Of a stretch of DNA of 64,000 nt, positions 28,038 to 36,263 are shown piece after piece. A model generated the notes under the pieces. That model made no database searches, was not told the DNA's origin, and worked only from the letters and a program-made list of their open reading frames with translations. A program made the translations under genes and the position numbers. The first letter of the stretch is position 1. Each line of letters begins with the position of its first letter. Source of the stretch: Naumannella cuiyingiana (GTDB taxonomy: Bacteria; Actinomycetota; Actinomycetes; Propionibacteriales; Propionibacteriaceae); NCBI RefSeq assembly GCF_013408305.1, contig NZ_JACBZS010000001.1:992001-1056000 (forward strand), written 5' to 3'.

Positions 28038-28140
28038 CCCGACTCCCCTCACCCCGTGCCCCGCCCGTCCGGGACCCCGTCGCACCGGTCGAGTCCGGCA
28101 ACCGCCGCCGGGTTCCGTCGTCTCGGACACTAGTCGCGCC
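28034..28140 (-). repeat. 107-bp direct repeat, copy 1 (leader of the LGFP gene)
   Basis: This segment aligns without gaps to 28788-28894 with nine mismatches in 107 bases (about 92%). It holds the ribosome site GAGGGGAG and the ATG of the LGFP gene at one end and a TAGTGT box at the other (within ACTAGT), so it looks like a duplicated promoter plus untranslated leader. Confidence 0.85.
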
Positions 28141-28183
28141 CGCGGCGCCGAGCGCCCGGGGCTCCCGCGCGGCGCGAACCTGA

Positions 28184-28771
28184 TCACAGGGTGCGACGCA
28201 TGATGAGACGCGGCATCTTGCTGGCGACCGCGTCGGTCTGCCCGATCACCGCGAACCCGGCCTGGTCGAACATGGCGCGCGTGCCGACGAACGCCATCGT
28301 CAGGTCCATCCGCTTGCCACCCGGATCCACCGGGTACGCCTCGACCGCAGGCGCACCGCGCGATGCGGCGTAGTCGACCGCGCCGCTGATCAACTTCTCG
28401 GTCACACCCTGGCGGCGATGGCCGCTGCGTACCACCACACAGATGATGCTCCACACCGCGACGTCGTCGACCGGTCTGATCAGCTTCGATGCCTCGAGCC
28501 TCGGGATGTCGGTACGCGGGCCGATCGAGCACCAGCCGACCGGCGTCTGATCGCGATAGGTCACCACCCCCATCGGATGCTTGCGGCGGGCGAGCTTGCG
28601 CGCTGCGCAGGCTCGGGCGTCGTCGCCGGTGCCGCCGAGTTCGGTGATCTGGCTCTGCTGCAGCCGATGCGACAGGCACCAGCAGTGCGTGCCGCGGCGG
28701 TTCGGATTGATCACATCGGCGAAGTCGTCGAACCGTCGCGGCGTGACGGGGTGGGTTTCCCAGGTGGTCAT
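28184..28771 (-). CDS. GNAT-family N-acetyltransferase
   Basis: 195 residues. WSIICVVVRSGHRRQGVTEKLI (about 105-126) is the GNAT acetyl-CoA strand and pyrophosphate loop; the C-terminus has FVGTRAMFDQAGFAVIG. The N-terminal part (RGTHCWCLSHRL) is Cys/Trp-rich as in a group of actinobacterial acetyltransferases with unknown substrates. The ATG at 28771 overlaps the stop of a seven-codon upstream frame that starts in the duplicated leader. It is flanked by the two copies of the 107-bp repeat, so it has the same upstream region as the LGFP gene. Confidence 0.8.
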   Translation of the reverse strand: MTTWETHPVTPRRFDDFADVINPNRRGTHCWCLSHRLQQSQITELGGTGDDARACAARKLARRKHPMGVVTYRDQTPVGWCSIGPRTDIPRLEASKLIRPVDDVAVWSIICVVVRSGHRRQGVTEKLISGAVDYAASRGAPAVEAYPVDPGGKRMDLTMAFVGTRAMFDQAGFAVIGQTDAVASKMPRLIMRRTL

Positions 28772-28787
28772 CGGCTCAAAGGTGATC

Positions 28788-28894
28788 GCATCTCGACTCC
28801 CCTCACCCAGTGCCCCGCCCGTGCGGGACCCCGTCGCATCCGCCGAGCCCGGCCACCGCCGCCGGGTTCCGTCGTTTCGGACACTAGTCGCGCC
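28788..28894 (-). repeat. 107-bp direct repeat, copy 2 (leader of the GNAT gene)
   Basis: Partner of 28034-28140, same orientation and length. Its preserved ribosome site and ATG now open a short frame, MRSPLSR, whose TGA overlaps the ATG of the GNAT gene. The other end approaches the gltA promoter. Confidence 0.85.
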
Positions 28895-28964
28895 GGCGCG
28901 ACCACGTGATGCGAATCGCACGAGTCCGGACTGACCCAGTTGGGCAACTGGTGTCATCGCGCCC

Positions 28965-28970
28965 TAGGTT
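28965..28970 (+). promoter_or_regulatory. -10 box (TAGGTT) for leaderless gltA
   Basis: TAGGTT ends six bases before the gltA ATG at 28977; a TTGGGC 19 bases upstream could be the -35 box. No ribosome binding site is present, so the mRNA is probably leaderless. Confidence 0.55.
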
Positions 28971-28976
28971 TGTCCC

Positions 28977-30257
28977 ATGACCGATTCGCTCAGCATCCGC
29001 GACAACCGCACGGGTGGCGAAGAAGAGATCGCGATCAGCGACGACACGATCCGGGCCGGCGACCTGAAGAAGTTCGCTGTCGACGGTGAGCGCGCGTTGG
29101 CCACCTACGATCCGGGATTCGTCAACACGGCCTCCTGCAAGAGCGCCATCACGTTCATCGACGGCGACAAGGGCATCCTGGAGTACCGGGGCTACCCGAT
29201 CGAACAACTGGCCGAGAACTCGACCTTTCTCGAGGTGGCGTACCTGCTCCTGAACGGCGAACTGCCGACCGAGGACCAGCTCGCCACCTGGGTGGACCGG
29301 GTGACCAACCACACCTATGTGCACGAGAACCTGAAGACCTTCATGCAGGGCTTCCGCTATGACGCGCACCCGATGTCGATGCTGATGTCGTCGGTGGCCG
29401 CCCTGTCCTCGTTCTACCCCGAGGCCAACCAGATTCACGACCCGGAGGTCGTCGATCTGCAGATCATCCGGATGATCGCCAAGATGCCGACACTCGGCGC
29501 GTTCGCCTACCGCCACGCGCAGGGCAAGCCCTACATCTACCCGAGCAACGACCTGTCCTACACGGCGAACTTCATGTCGATGCTGTGGAAGATGTCCGAG
29601 CCGGTCTACCAGGCCGACGAGCGACTGGTCCGGGCGATGGAGGTCTTGTTCATCCTGCACGCCGACCACGAGCAGAACGCCTCGGCCAATGCGGTCCGCT
29701 CGATCGGCTCGACCCAGGTGGATCCGTACTCGGCGATTGCCGGCGGCATCGGCGCCCTCTACGGACCGCTGCACGGCGGCGCGAACGAGGCCGTGCTGAA
29801 GATGCTGCGCCGGATCGGCGATGTCGCCAATGTGCCCGACTTCATCGAGGGCGTGAAGGCCGGAAACGAGCGCCTGATGGGCTTCGGGCACCGGGTCTAC
29901 AAGAACTACGATCCGCGGGCCAAGATCATCAAGAAGGCCGTCGACGACGTCTTCGAGGTGACCGGCGTCAACCCGCAGCTCAAGATCGCCCAGGAGTTGG
30001 AGAAGATCGCGCTGGAGGACGACTACTTCGTCTCCCGCAAGCTCTATCCCAATGTGGACTTCTATTCCGGGCTGCTGTACGAGGCCCTGCAGTTCCCGCC
30101 GGAGATGTTCACGGTGCTGTTCGCCATCGGCCGCACACCGGGCTGGCTGGCCCAGTGGAAGGAATTGATCAACGACCCGGAGCAGAAGATCGCCCGGCCG
30201 AAGCAGATCTACACGGGCCACCGTGGGCGCGACTTCGTCCCCATGGACAAGCGTTGA
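28977..30257 (+). CDS. gltA: Citrate synthase
   Basis: 426 residues, type II (hexameric) length. It condenses oxaloacetate and acetyl-CoA. The catalytic residues are in GPLHGGANEAVL (His), MGFGHRVYKNYDPR (His) and YPNVDFYSGLLYEAL (Asp), and the chain ends with RPKQIYTGHRGRDFVPM. The start is fixed by the leaderless promoter. It is followed nine bases later by the sigma-factor fusion gene, and the two could be read through. Confidence 0.97.
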   Translation: MTDSLSIRDNRTGGEEEIAISDDTIRAGDLKKFAVDGERALATYDPGFVNTASCKSAITFIDGDKGILEYRGYPIEQLAENSTFLEVAYLLLNGELPTEDQLATWVDRVTNHTYVHENLKTFMQGFRYDAHPMSMLMSSVAALSSFYPEANQIHDPEVVDLQIIRMIAKMPTLGAFAYRHAQGKPYIYPSNDLSYTANFMSMLWKMSEPVYQADERLVRAMEVLFILHADHEQNASANAVRSIGSTQVDPYSAIAGGIGALYGPLHGGANEAVLKMLRRIGDVANVPDFIEGVKAGNERLMGFGHRVYKNYDPRAKIIKKAVDDVFEVTGVNPQLKIAQELEKIALEDDYFVSRKLYPNVDFYSGLLYEALQFPPEMFTVLFAIGRTPGWLAQWKELINDPEQKIARPKQIYTGHRGRDFVPMDKR

Positions 30258-30266
30258 GCGAGGACC

Positions 30267-32270
30267 GTGACCGGAACGGGGGATGTGTTCGACGGCGACG
30301 ACCCGGCACCGACTGGTGACGGATCTCGTTCGTCGAACGGTCGCCGCACCGACGACGTGATGCAGGCCCCGGGGACCGGTGGAGAACCGGGACCCGGGGC
30401 CGAGCCCGATGCTGCCCTGCTCGCCGAGGTGCGGGCGGGCCGAAGCCATGCCTACGGCGAACTCTGGGAGCGCTACGCCCCCGCTGCCCGCCGCCTGGCG
30501 CGCCGGTTGCGGCCGTCCGGAGATGCCGATGACCTGGTCAGCGAGTCCTATCTGCGGGTGCTGCGCTCCATCCGTGCGGGCAACGGCCCACAGGACAACT
30601 TCGCCGCCTATCTGTACGCCACGCTGCGCCGGCTGGCCATCGACGAGACCCGTTCGCCGCGCTCCCGGGTGGTCCCGACCGACCAGTCCGACGATCTGGA
30701 CGCGGCGCATCCGTCGGCCGAGGAACTGTTCGCCGAGCTTGCCGACCAGCGCACCGCCGTCGCGGCCTGGCACAGTCTCCCGTCCGAGACCCGCGACCTG
30801 TTGTGGCGAGCGGTCGTGGACCAGCAGCGTCCGACCGCGATCGCCCGGCAACTGGGGGTCAGCGCCAACGGCGTCTCCTCGCGCGTCCGGCGCGCCAAGG
30901 AGCGGCTGCGCGAGGCGTACCTGACCGAACACGCGCGGACCGCGCGGATCCCGGCCTGCCGCCCGGTCCGACCGCTGCTGGCGCGCTACGTCCGCGACGC
31001 CCTGGGCCCCGCGAAGCGCCGCATGGTCGATGAGCACCTCGACACCTGCGCCGACTGCGGGCGCGCCCTGATCGTGCTGCAGACCATCGACAAGGCAATC
31101 GTGGCCGTGATCGCACCGGTCGTCGGAGCCGGCGCGTGGGCCGCCGCCGATGCCCTGGCCGGCACGGCGCCCGTGGCTCGCGCGCAGGGGAACCCGGGAC
31201 CCGGTGACCGGGGGTGGGGCAGGCAGCGAGACGGCGGCCGAGAACACGGCGGCCGGGCCACCCACTCCGTTGCGCGCATCCTGGTGGCGATGCTCGCCAT
31301 CGCGGTCGCGGCCGCGATGGCGTACGCGCTGAGCCGACCCGAGGCCCCTGCGCCCACCGGGTTCGGACCGGCCGCGGGGACCGGCAACGGTGCCGGCGCA
31401 CCCCCGCCGGCAGATCCACCCCCGCCCCCGCCCCCTGCGGGTCCGCCGGCTCCTCCGATGGGCCCGCCCGCTCCCCCGATGAGCCCACCCGGCCCCGACG
31501 ACGGCGCCCCGGCCGGCCCGCCAACCCCCGGACCGGCGTCCCCGGGACCCACGCTTGCCACACCGAAGGCCAATGCGGTCCGCCGACCGCGTCCCGCGCC
31601 GACCGTCGCCCCCACCCCCGCGCGCCCTCCCGTCGGGCCGACGGCGCTGCCGTCACCACGCGCGCCGGAACCCAGCCCGTCGCTGCGCTCGGTCTCGCCG
31701 AAACCCAACCCGTCGATGCGCTCGGTCCCGCCGGAACCGAGGAGCCCCGCCACGTCCACCCCGACACCGAGGCCTACCGCCACCCCCAGCCCGACTCCCA
31801 CCCCCAGCCCGACTCTGACCTCGAGCCCGACTCTGACCTCGAGCCCGACTCTGACCCCCAGCCCGACTCTGACCCCCAGCGCGTCACCGAGCCCGGCCGG
31901 CACGCCCACCCCCACACCGACACCAACACCCACACCGAGCCCAACACCGAGCCCGACACCGACACCGAGCCCGGCCCCCTCCGTGTGGACGATGGAGATC
32001 GAGATGAGCGAAGACCTCCCGGTGGGCTACGTGGCGGCGCTCACCGTGCCGGAGGGTTATACGTTGACCTCGGTTCGTGACCTCCACTACGGCGAGCCCA
32101 CGGAGCACCTGGAGGTGCCCGGGCGGACATTCGTCGATGCCGTGCAGCCGGGGCGGCTGCTGATCCGGGGAACGCGGGAGCCCGGCGCCGAGCCGGGCTC
32201 GCTCACCGCCGATCTGCGCAGCTACGGCGGCCGGGAGCTCGCGGGCAGCGGCAGCTACCCGATCCCCTGA
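30267..32270 (+). CDS. ECF-type sigma factor fused to zinc finger, membrane helix and proline-rich exported stalk
   Basis: 667 residues. Sigma region 2 is at about 60-130 (DADDLVSESYLRVLRS), region 4 at 160-217 (TAIARQLGVSANGVSSRVRRAKERL). A zf-HC2 anti-sigma-like zinc motif follows, His257-x3-Cys261-x2-Cys264 (EHLDTCADC). One membrane helix at about 335-355 leads to a 215-residue Pro/Ser/Thr stalk and a final beta-rich domain of about 90 residues (MEIEMSEDLPVGYVAALTVPEGY). The layout resembles actinobacterial ECF groups with a built-in zinc finger and membrane anchor (ECF52/53-like, from memory). It would place a sigma factor at the membrane, released by an outside signal. The GTG at 30267 lacks a strong ribosome site. 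Confidence 0.8.
   Translation: MTGTGDVFDGDDPAPTGDGSRSSNGRRTDDVMQAPGTGGEPGPGAEPDAALLAEVRAGRSHAYGELWERYAPAARRLARRLRPSGDADDLVSESYLRVLRSIRAGNGPQDNFAAYLYATLRRLAIDETRSPRSRVVPTDQSDDLDAAHPSAEELFAELADQRTAVAAWHSLPSETRDLLWRAVVDQQRPTAIARQLGVSANGVSSRVRRAKERLREAYLTEHARTARIPACRPVRPLLARYVRDALGPAKRRMVDEHLDTCADCGRALIVLQTIDKAIVAVIAPVVGAGAWAAADALAGTAPVARAQGNPGPGDRGWGRQRDGGREHGGRATHSVARILVAMLAIAVAAAMAYALSRPEAPAPTGFGPAAGTGNGAGAPPPADPPPPPPPAGPPAPPMGPPAPPMSPPGPDDGAPAGPPTPGPASPGPTLATPKANAVRRPRPAPTVAPTPARPPVGPTALPSPRAPEPSPSLRSVSPKPNPSMRSVPPEPRSPATSTPTPRPTATPSPTPTPSPTLTSSPTLTSSPTLTPSPTLTPSASPSPAGTPTPTPTPTPTPSPTPSPTPTPSPAPSVWTMEIEMSEDLPVGYVAALTVPEGYTLTSVRDLHYGEPTEHLEVPGRTFVDAVQPGRLLIRGTREPGAEPGSLTADLRSYGGRELAGSGSYPIP
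31788..31877 (+). repeat. 18-bp tandem repeat in the stalk of the sigma-factor fusion
   Basis: Five units of AGCCCGACTCTGACCTCG or close variants follow one another, coding for the six-residue unit SPTLTS or SPTLTP. A second, six-base-based tract (CCGACA/CCCACA) follows at about 31914-31980. Unit gain or loss keeps the frame and would change stalk length only. Confidence 0.85.
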
Positions 32271-32329
32271 CCGGAAAGAAGTTCGCGATCTCGCGACACG
32301 GTCGGCGGGGTGCCTCGTCTTCATTGGTG

Positions 32330-32420
32330 GCGGATGACTCCCCGGGGAGGCTCCGCCGTCTGTCGGGGGGGCAGGCCGTTGTGGCCTGCAAACGCGGCCC
32401 GGGCCAGCGGCCCGGGCCGC
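32330..32420 (+). terminator. Stack of hairpins after the sigma-factor gene
   Basis: Three elements occur in 90 bases: GGCGGA pairing with TCCGCC around the palindrome CTCCCCGGGGAG (about 32331-32358), GCAGGCC-GTTGT-GGCCTGC (32371-32389), and a perfect 12-bp stem GCGGCCCGGGCC with a 3-base loop (32394-32420). The last probably ends the gltA/sigma transcript. The rest of 32271-32496 holds no gene; a TATCCT box at 32482-32487 probably serves trmB. Confidence 0.6.
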
Positions 32421-32496
32421 CTTCGAGTTCTTGACCCGGGTCCGACCCGTTCGACGACTGGGCGCCCCCCGTGCCCGCCCCTATCCTGACGTGATC

Positions 32497-33225
32497 ATGA
32501 CTGCCGCCGACAACCCGCCCGAGTCCCACCGCCGCGAGGTGGTCTCGTTCGTGCGCCACCGGGCCCGGATGACCCCGGCCCAGCAGCGGGCCTGGCGCGA
32601 ACACGGCCCGGACCACCTGGTCGAGGTGGACAAGGGCGCCGGCCACGGCGCAATCTCTGCCGGGCAGAGCGTCGACTGGTCCGCGGTCTTCGGCCGCCGG
32701 TCCGAGCTGGTCGTCGAGATCGGCTCCGGCGCGGGCGACTCGCTGGTGGCGATGGCAGCCGAGCGTCCGGATCTCGACATCGTGGCATTCGAGGTGTTCC
32801 AACCGGGGATCGCCGCCACGATGATCAAGCTGAATCGCGCCGGCGTGCGCAATGTCCGGCTGGTCGAGGGCAACGGCGTGCACGGCCTGCAGCATCTCTT
32901 CGCTCCCGGCTCCCTCGCCGGCATCTGGGTCTTCTTCCCCGACCCGTGGCCGAAGACGCGCCACCACAAGCGACGGCTGGTGAACCCCGAGTTCGCGGCC
33001 CTCGCCGCGTCCCGGTTGCGGCCGGGGGGCCGCCTGCTGGCGGCCACCGACTGGGCACCGTACGCCGACCGGATGCGTCGGGTGCTGGACGCCGAACCCG
33101 AGTTGATCAACGAACATCCCGACGGGTGGGCGCCACGCCCGGCCGGCCGCGTGATCACCCGGTTCGAGGGCCGCGGCGAACGCGCCGGACACGACATCCG
33201 CGACCTGTCCTATCGCCGCCGATGA
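32497..33225 (+). CDS. trmB: tRNA (guanine-N7)-methyltransferase
   Basis: 242 residues. It methylates G46 of tRNA. SAM motif I is VVEIGSGAGDSLVAMA, and the family signature VFFPDPWPKTRHHKRRLVN (about 148-166) is intact. The ATG is preceded by TATCCT nine bases upstream, so the leader is at most a few bases long; a GTG six bases earlier is an alternative. The stop overlaps the truA start by ATGA. The three downstream-overlapping genes all act on, or probably act on, RNA. Confidence 0.95.
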   Translation: MTAADNPPESHRREVVSFVRHRARMTPAQQRAWREHGPDHLVEVDKGAGHGAISAGQSVDWSAVFGRRSELVVEIGSGAGDSLVAMAAERPDLDIVAFEVFQPGIAATMIKLNRAGVRNVRLVEGNGVHGLQHLFAPGSLAGIWVFFPDPWPKTRHHKRRLVNPEFAALAASRLRPGGRLLAATDWAPYADRMRRVLDAEPELINEHPDGWAPRPAGRVITRFEGRGERAGHDIRDLSYRRR

Positions 33226-34061
33226 GATTTCGAATCGACCTCGCCTACGACGGCGCGGGCTTCTCCGGGTGGGCGACCCAGCCGGGGCTGCGCACGGTGC
33301 AGGGCGAGCTGGAGTGCTGGCTGCCCCGGGTCCTGCGCCTCGACGCGCCGACGCCGCTGACGGTTGCCGGCCGCACGGACGCCGGCGTCCACGCGCGCGG
33401 CCAGGTGGCCCACGTCGACCTGCCTGCCGACACCGACCCCGACCGACTCACCCGCCGGCTGCGCCGGGTGCTGCCGGCCGACATCACGATCGCCGCCGTG
33501 CGGCCGGCGGCGCCGGGATTCGATGCGCGGTTCTCGGCACTGTGGCGTCGCTACGCCTATCGGCTGTCCGACCGGCCCGCCGATCCGTTGCTGCGCAACC
33601 AGGTCGTCGCCGTGCCCGGCCCGCTGGACCCCGAGGCGATGAGCGAGGCGGGGTCGCGACTGCTCGGCCTGCGCGACTTCGCGGCATTCTGCAAGCGCCG
33701 CGACGGCGCGAGCACCGTGCGTACCCTGCTCGAACTGCACGCGGAACGGATCGCCGACGGACCGTTCGCCGGGGTGGTCGAGCTGCGGGTACGCGCGGAC
33801 GCGTTCTGCCACTCGATGGTCCGCTCCCTGGCCGGCGCGCTGGTGGCGGTCGGGCAGGGCCGCCGAGACCTCGCCTGGCTGGACGCGGCCGGGGCGGCGA
33901 CCGCCCGCCCGTCGTCGATCCAGGTGATGCCGGCCCACGGACTCACCCTTGAGGAAGTCGGCTATCCCCCCGATGATCGGATGGGGGCGCGAGCGGACGA
34001 GGCGCGAGCGTACCGGCAGCCGCCGGAAACCGGACCGGGTGACGGGCAGGAGTTGAGGTGA
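33222..34061 (+). CDS. truA: tRNA pseudouridine(38-40) synthase
   Basis: 279 residues. The catalytic Asp53 is in AGRTDAGVHARGQVAH, and RFSALWRRYAYRL and FCHSMVRSLAGALVAVGQG are TruA motifs. The start overlaps trmB by four bases and the stop overlaps the next gene by four. In many actinobacteria truA follows rplQ; here rplQ ends at 42256 without it, so truA has moved into a tRNA-modification operon. Confidence 0.96.
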   Translation: MRFRIDLAYDGAGFSGWATQPGLRTVQGELECWLPRVLRLDAPTPLTVAGRTDAGVHARGQVAHVDLPADTDPDRLTRRLRRVLPADITIAAVRPAAPGFDARFSALWRRYAYRLSDRPADPLLRNQVVAVPGPLDPEAMSEAGSRLLGLRDFAAFCKRRDGASTVRTLLELHAERIADGPFAGVVELRVRADAFCHSMVRSLAGALVAVGQGRRDLAWLDAAGAATARPSSIQVMPAHGLTLEEVGYPPDDRMGARADEARAYRQPPETGPGDGQELR

Positions 34062-34654
34062 GCGGCCAGTACTTCGAGACCCCCACGGGCCCCATCCGTG
34101 CGCGCGAGGTGACGGCGACGATCTGGGACCGCGAGTTCCGCTTCGCCACCGCGAACGGCGTCTATTCCGCCGCGGGGCTGGACCCGGGCACGGGCGTACT
34201 GCTGCGCGAGTCCGAGCCGCCCGGCCATGGCGGCCATCTGGTCGATCTCGGCTGCGGCTGGGGCCCGATCGCGATCGGGCTGGCGGTCTGCGCCCCCCAG
34301 ATCACCGTCGATGCCGTCGACGTGAACCGCCGGGCGCTGGAGTTGTGCGCCCGCAATGCCGAGGCCGCAGGAGTCGCGGACCGGGTACGCGTCCTGCACG
34401 CCGACGAGGTCGACCCGACCACCCGCTACGACGAGCTGTGGTCCAATCCACCGATCCGGATCGGCAAGGCCGCCCTGCACGATCTGCTGTTGGAATGGTT
34501 GCCCAGGCTGGAATCGGGCGGCCGCGCGCGGATGGTCGTCGGCCGCAACCTCGGTGCCGACTCGCTGCAGCGCTGGCTGGTCGAACAGGGCTACCCGACC
34601 GAACGCGTCGGCAGCGCGAAGGGCTTCCGGATCCTGCAGACCACAGCTCCCTGA
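34058..34654 (+). CDS. RsmC-like class I methyltransferase (MTS domain)
   Basis: 198 residues. SAM motif I is LVDLGCGWGPIAIGLA, and the catalytic NPPIRIGK (about 131-138) is the NPP(I/F)H/R motif of RsmC/RlmG-type rRNA guanine-N2 methyltransferases. Single-domain versions like this are common in Gram-positive bacteria. The GTG overlaps the truA stop by four bases. The target guanine is unknown. Confidence 0.85.
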   Translation: MSGQYFETPTGPIRAREVTATIWDREFRFATANGVYSAAGLDPGTGVLLRESEPPGHGGHLVDLGCGWGPIAIGLAVCAPQITVDAVDVNRRALELCARNAEAAGVADRVRVLHADEVDPTTRYDELWSNPPIRIGKAALHDLLLEWLPRLESGGRARMVVGRNLGADSLQRWLVEQGYPTERVGSAKGFRILQTTAP

Positions 34655-34759
34655 GCCGGCCGCCGGGGCCGGCTTTGGGGGAGTATTGTCGACACCAATG
34701 GCCGCAGGTACGCGCAAGCGGCTGGCGCGGCCGGGACAACACCGACGAAGGGATGACCC

Positions 34760-34969
34760 ATGGGTATTGGTGACCGGATCCAGAACGCCGCCGAGGACGC
34801 CATCGGCAAGGCCAAGGAGGCCGTCGGCGACCTGACGGACAACGACAAGCTCAAGGCCGAGGGCAAGGTCGATCAGGGCAAGGCCGACGTGAAGAACTTC
34901 GGCGAGGACGTCAAGGACAAGGCCGGCGAGGCCCGGGACTCGTTCGAGAATCGTCGCGACCAGCACTGA
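34760..34969 (+). CDS. CsbD-family stress-response protein
   Basis: 69 residues, highly charged and helical, with the CsbD pattern GKAKEAVGDLTDNDKLKAEGKVDQGKADV. CsbD proteins are small general-stress proteins of unknown mechanism. AAGGGATG lies before the ATG and a TATTGT box is at about 34684-34689, so it is likely to have its own promoter. Confidence 0.85.
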   Translation: MGIGDRIQNAAEDAIGKAKEAVGDLTDNDKLKAEGKVDQGKADVKNFGEDVKDKAGEARDSFENRRDQH

Positions 34970-35017
34970 CCTGCTCTCCGGCGGACGCCACGGCCGAACG
35001 GGCCGGTGTCGTCTATC

Positions 35018-35051
35018 GTGCGGGGCGTCGCCTTCGGGCGGCGCCCCGCAC
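35018..35051. terminator. Long hairpin with UUCG-type tetraloop after csbD
   Basis: GTGCGGGGCG pairs with CGCCCCGCAC and CGCC with GGCG around TTCG, a nearly continuous 15-bp stem. It lies 48 bases after csbD and 43 before the next start. It probably ends csbD transcription. A TATCGT sequence at its left edge could be a promoter for the next gene, in which case the hairpin would be in that leader. Confidence 0.65.
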
Positions 35052-35094
35052 GTCTGCGTCCGATCACTTGTCCGGCCACCGGGAGGTACGCCCG

Positions 35095-36180
35095 ATGACT
35101 CCAGCCCGTCCGCTCGCGAAGGTGCTCTCCGCGCTCGCCGCGACCCTGCTGCTGCTGTGGCCGGCGCTGCCGGCCGCCGCGGCGCCGCCGGCCCAGGCCG
35201 CCGCGGACGCCGGGGCCTGGCTGGCGGCCCAACAGGCACCCGCCGACGACCCGACGGTGATGGTCGATGTGGCCCTCGGCCTCGTCTCTGCCGACCGGGG
35301 CGACGACGCCGCGCGGCTGGCCGATGAGCTGGTCGCCGACGCGGGCGATGCCGATGCCGCGTCGGCGGCGAAACTGGCGGTGCTGGTGAGCGCGACCGGG
35401 GGCGATCCGGCCAATGCCGGCGGGACGAATCTGATCGAGGCGATCGGCAAGGGCACCGCGAAGGACGGCCAGGTGGGCCAGTATGGCTCGGCCTTCGGTC
35501 AGGCCTGGGCGATCCTGGCCTACGCCTGGGCCGGCGAGGAGGTCCCCGACCAGGTGGTGACCAAGCTCGGCGACTACGTCGACCCGGCCGGCTCGGGCGC
35601 CTTCGGGTTCGAGACCGACGGGAAGTTCAGCCCGGATGTGGACAGCACCGCGATGGCGATCATGGCGCTGTCGAGGCTGACCGAACCGAGCAAGCTGCAG
35701 GAGCCGGCAATCGCGTGGCTGGAGTCCCAGCGTGCGGCCGACGGAAGCTTTCCGGGCTTTTCCAAGGTGAACTCGACCGGGCTCGCGGTCGCCGCGCTGA
35801 CCGAACTGGGCCGCGACGAGACCGCGGGCCAGGAGTGGCTGGCGGCCCAGCAACTGCCGGACGGGTCGCTGCCGGCCGCCGAGGGCGGTGCCGGAGACCT
35901 GCGCGCGACGAGCCAGGGCGTACTCGGCCTGACCGGCATCGGGTACGCCACCCTCGTCGGGACCCAGGGCGCCGACCTCGGCGGCGATGTCGTCTCCAGC
36001 GACGAGGGTCCCGATACCTCCGACGGGCTCAGCCCGGGGCTGCTGGTGGGAGTGGCGGTCGCGGTCGGCGCCGGCGTGCTGGCTGCTGGGCTGTTGCTGA
36101 CCCGGCGTCGGCGTACCACGGAATCTTCCGGTACGGCTGCGGGCGCACCCCGCGACCGGGACGGGTCGACCGACTCCTAG
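35095..36180 (+). CDS. Cell-surface protein with prenyltransferase/squalene-oxidase-like repeats
   Basis: 361 residues. A signal peptide (1-28, ending PAAAA) is followed by helical repeats typical of alpha/alpha-barrel (squalene cyclase-like) modules, e.g. [31 protein letters not shown] and [10 protein letters not shown]-terminal membrane helix (about 310-333) and a basic tail (LLTRRRR) anchor it, without an LPxTG motif. GGGAGG lies eight bases before the ATG. Similar proteins often adjoin cobalamin or metal transport genes in actinobacteria, but nothing of that kind is here; the ligand is unknown. Confidence 0.75.
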   Translation: MTPARPLAKVLSALAATLLLLWPALPAAAAPPAQAAADAGAWLAAQQAPADDPTVMVDVALGLVSADRGDDAARLADELVADAGDADAASAAKLAVLVSATGGDPANAGGTNLIEAIGKGTAKDGQVGQYGSAFGQAWAILAYAWAGEEVPDQVVTKLGDYVDPAGSGAFGFETDGKFSPDVDSTAMAIMALSRLTEPSKLQEPAIAWLESQRAADGSFPGFSKVNSTGLAVAALTELGRDETAGQEWLAAQQLPDGSLPAAEGGAGDLRATSQGVLGLTGIGYATLVGTQGADLGGDVVSSDEGPDTSDGLSPGLLVGVAVAVGAGVLAAGLLLTRRRRTTESSGTAAGAPRDRDGSTDS

Positions 36181-36263
36181 ACTCATCGGCGAGAGGCCAC
36201 TTGTGCTCAACCGCCCTTGAGGACGCATGCTGGCAGGTACAAGATCAACGAGAGGAATCGATC

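Noticed and set aside
28884-31265. 793-codon minus-strand frame opposite gltA and the sigma-factor gene
   Set aside because: Complement of two clear genes; no known domain.
34970-35094. Region before the surface protein at 35095 considered as a cobalamin riboswitch
   Set aside because: It is too short and holds a simple tetraloop hairpin without the B12-box sequence.
35095-36180. Sortase anchoring of the surface protein
   Set aside because: The C-terminus has a membrane helix and basic tail but no LPxTG-like motif before it.
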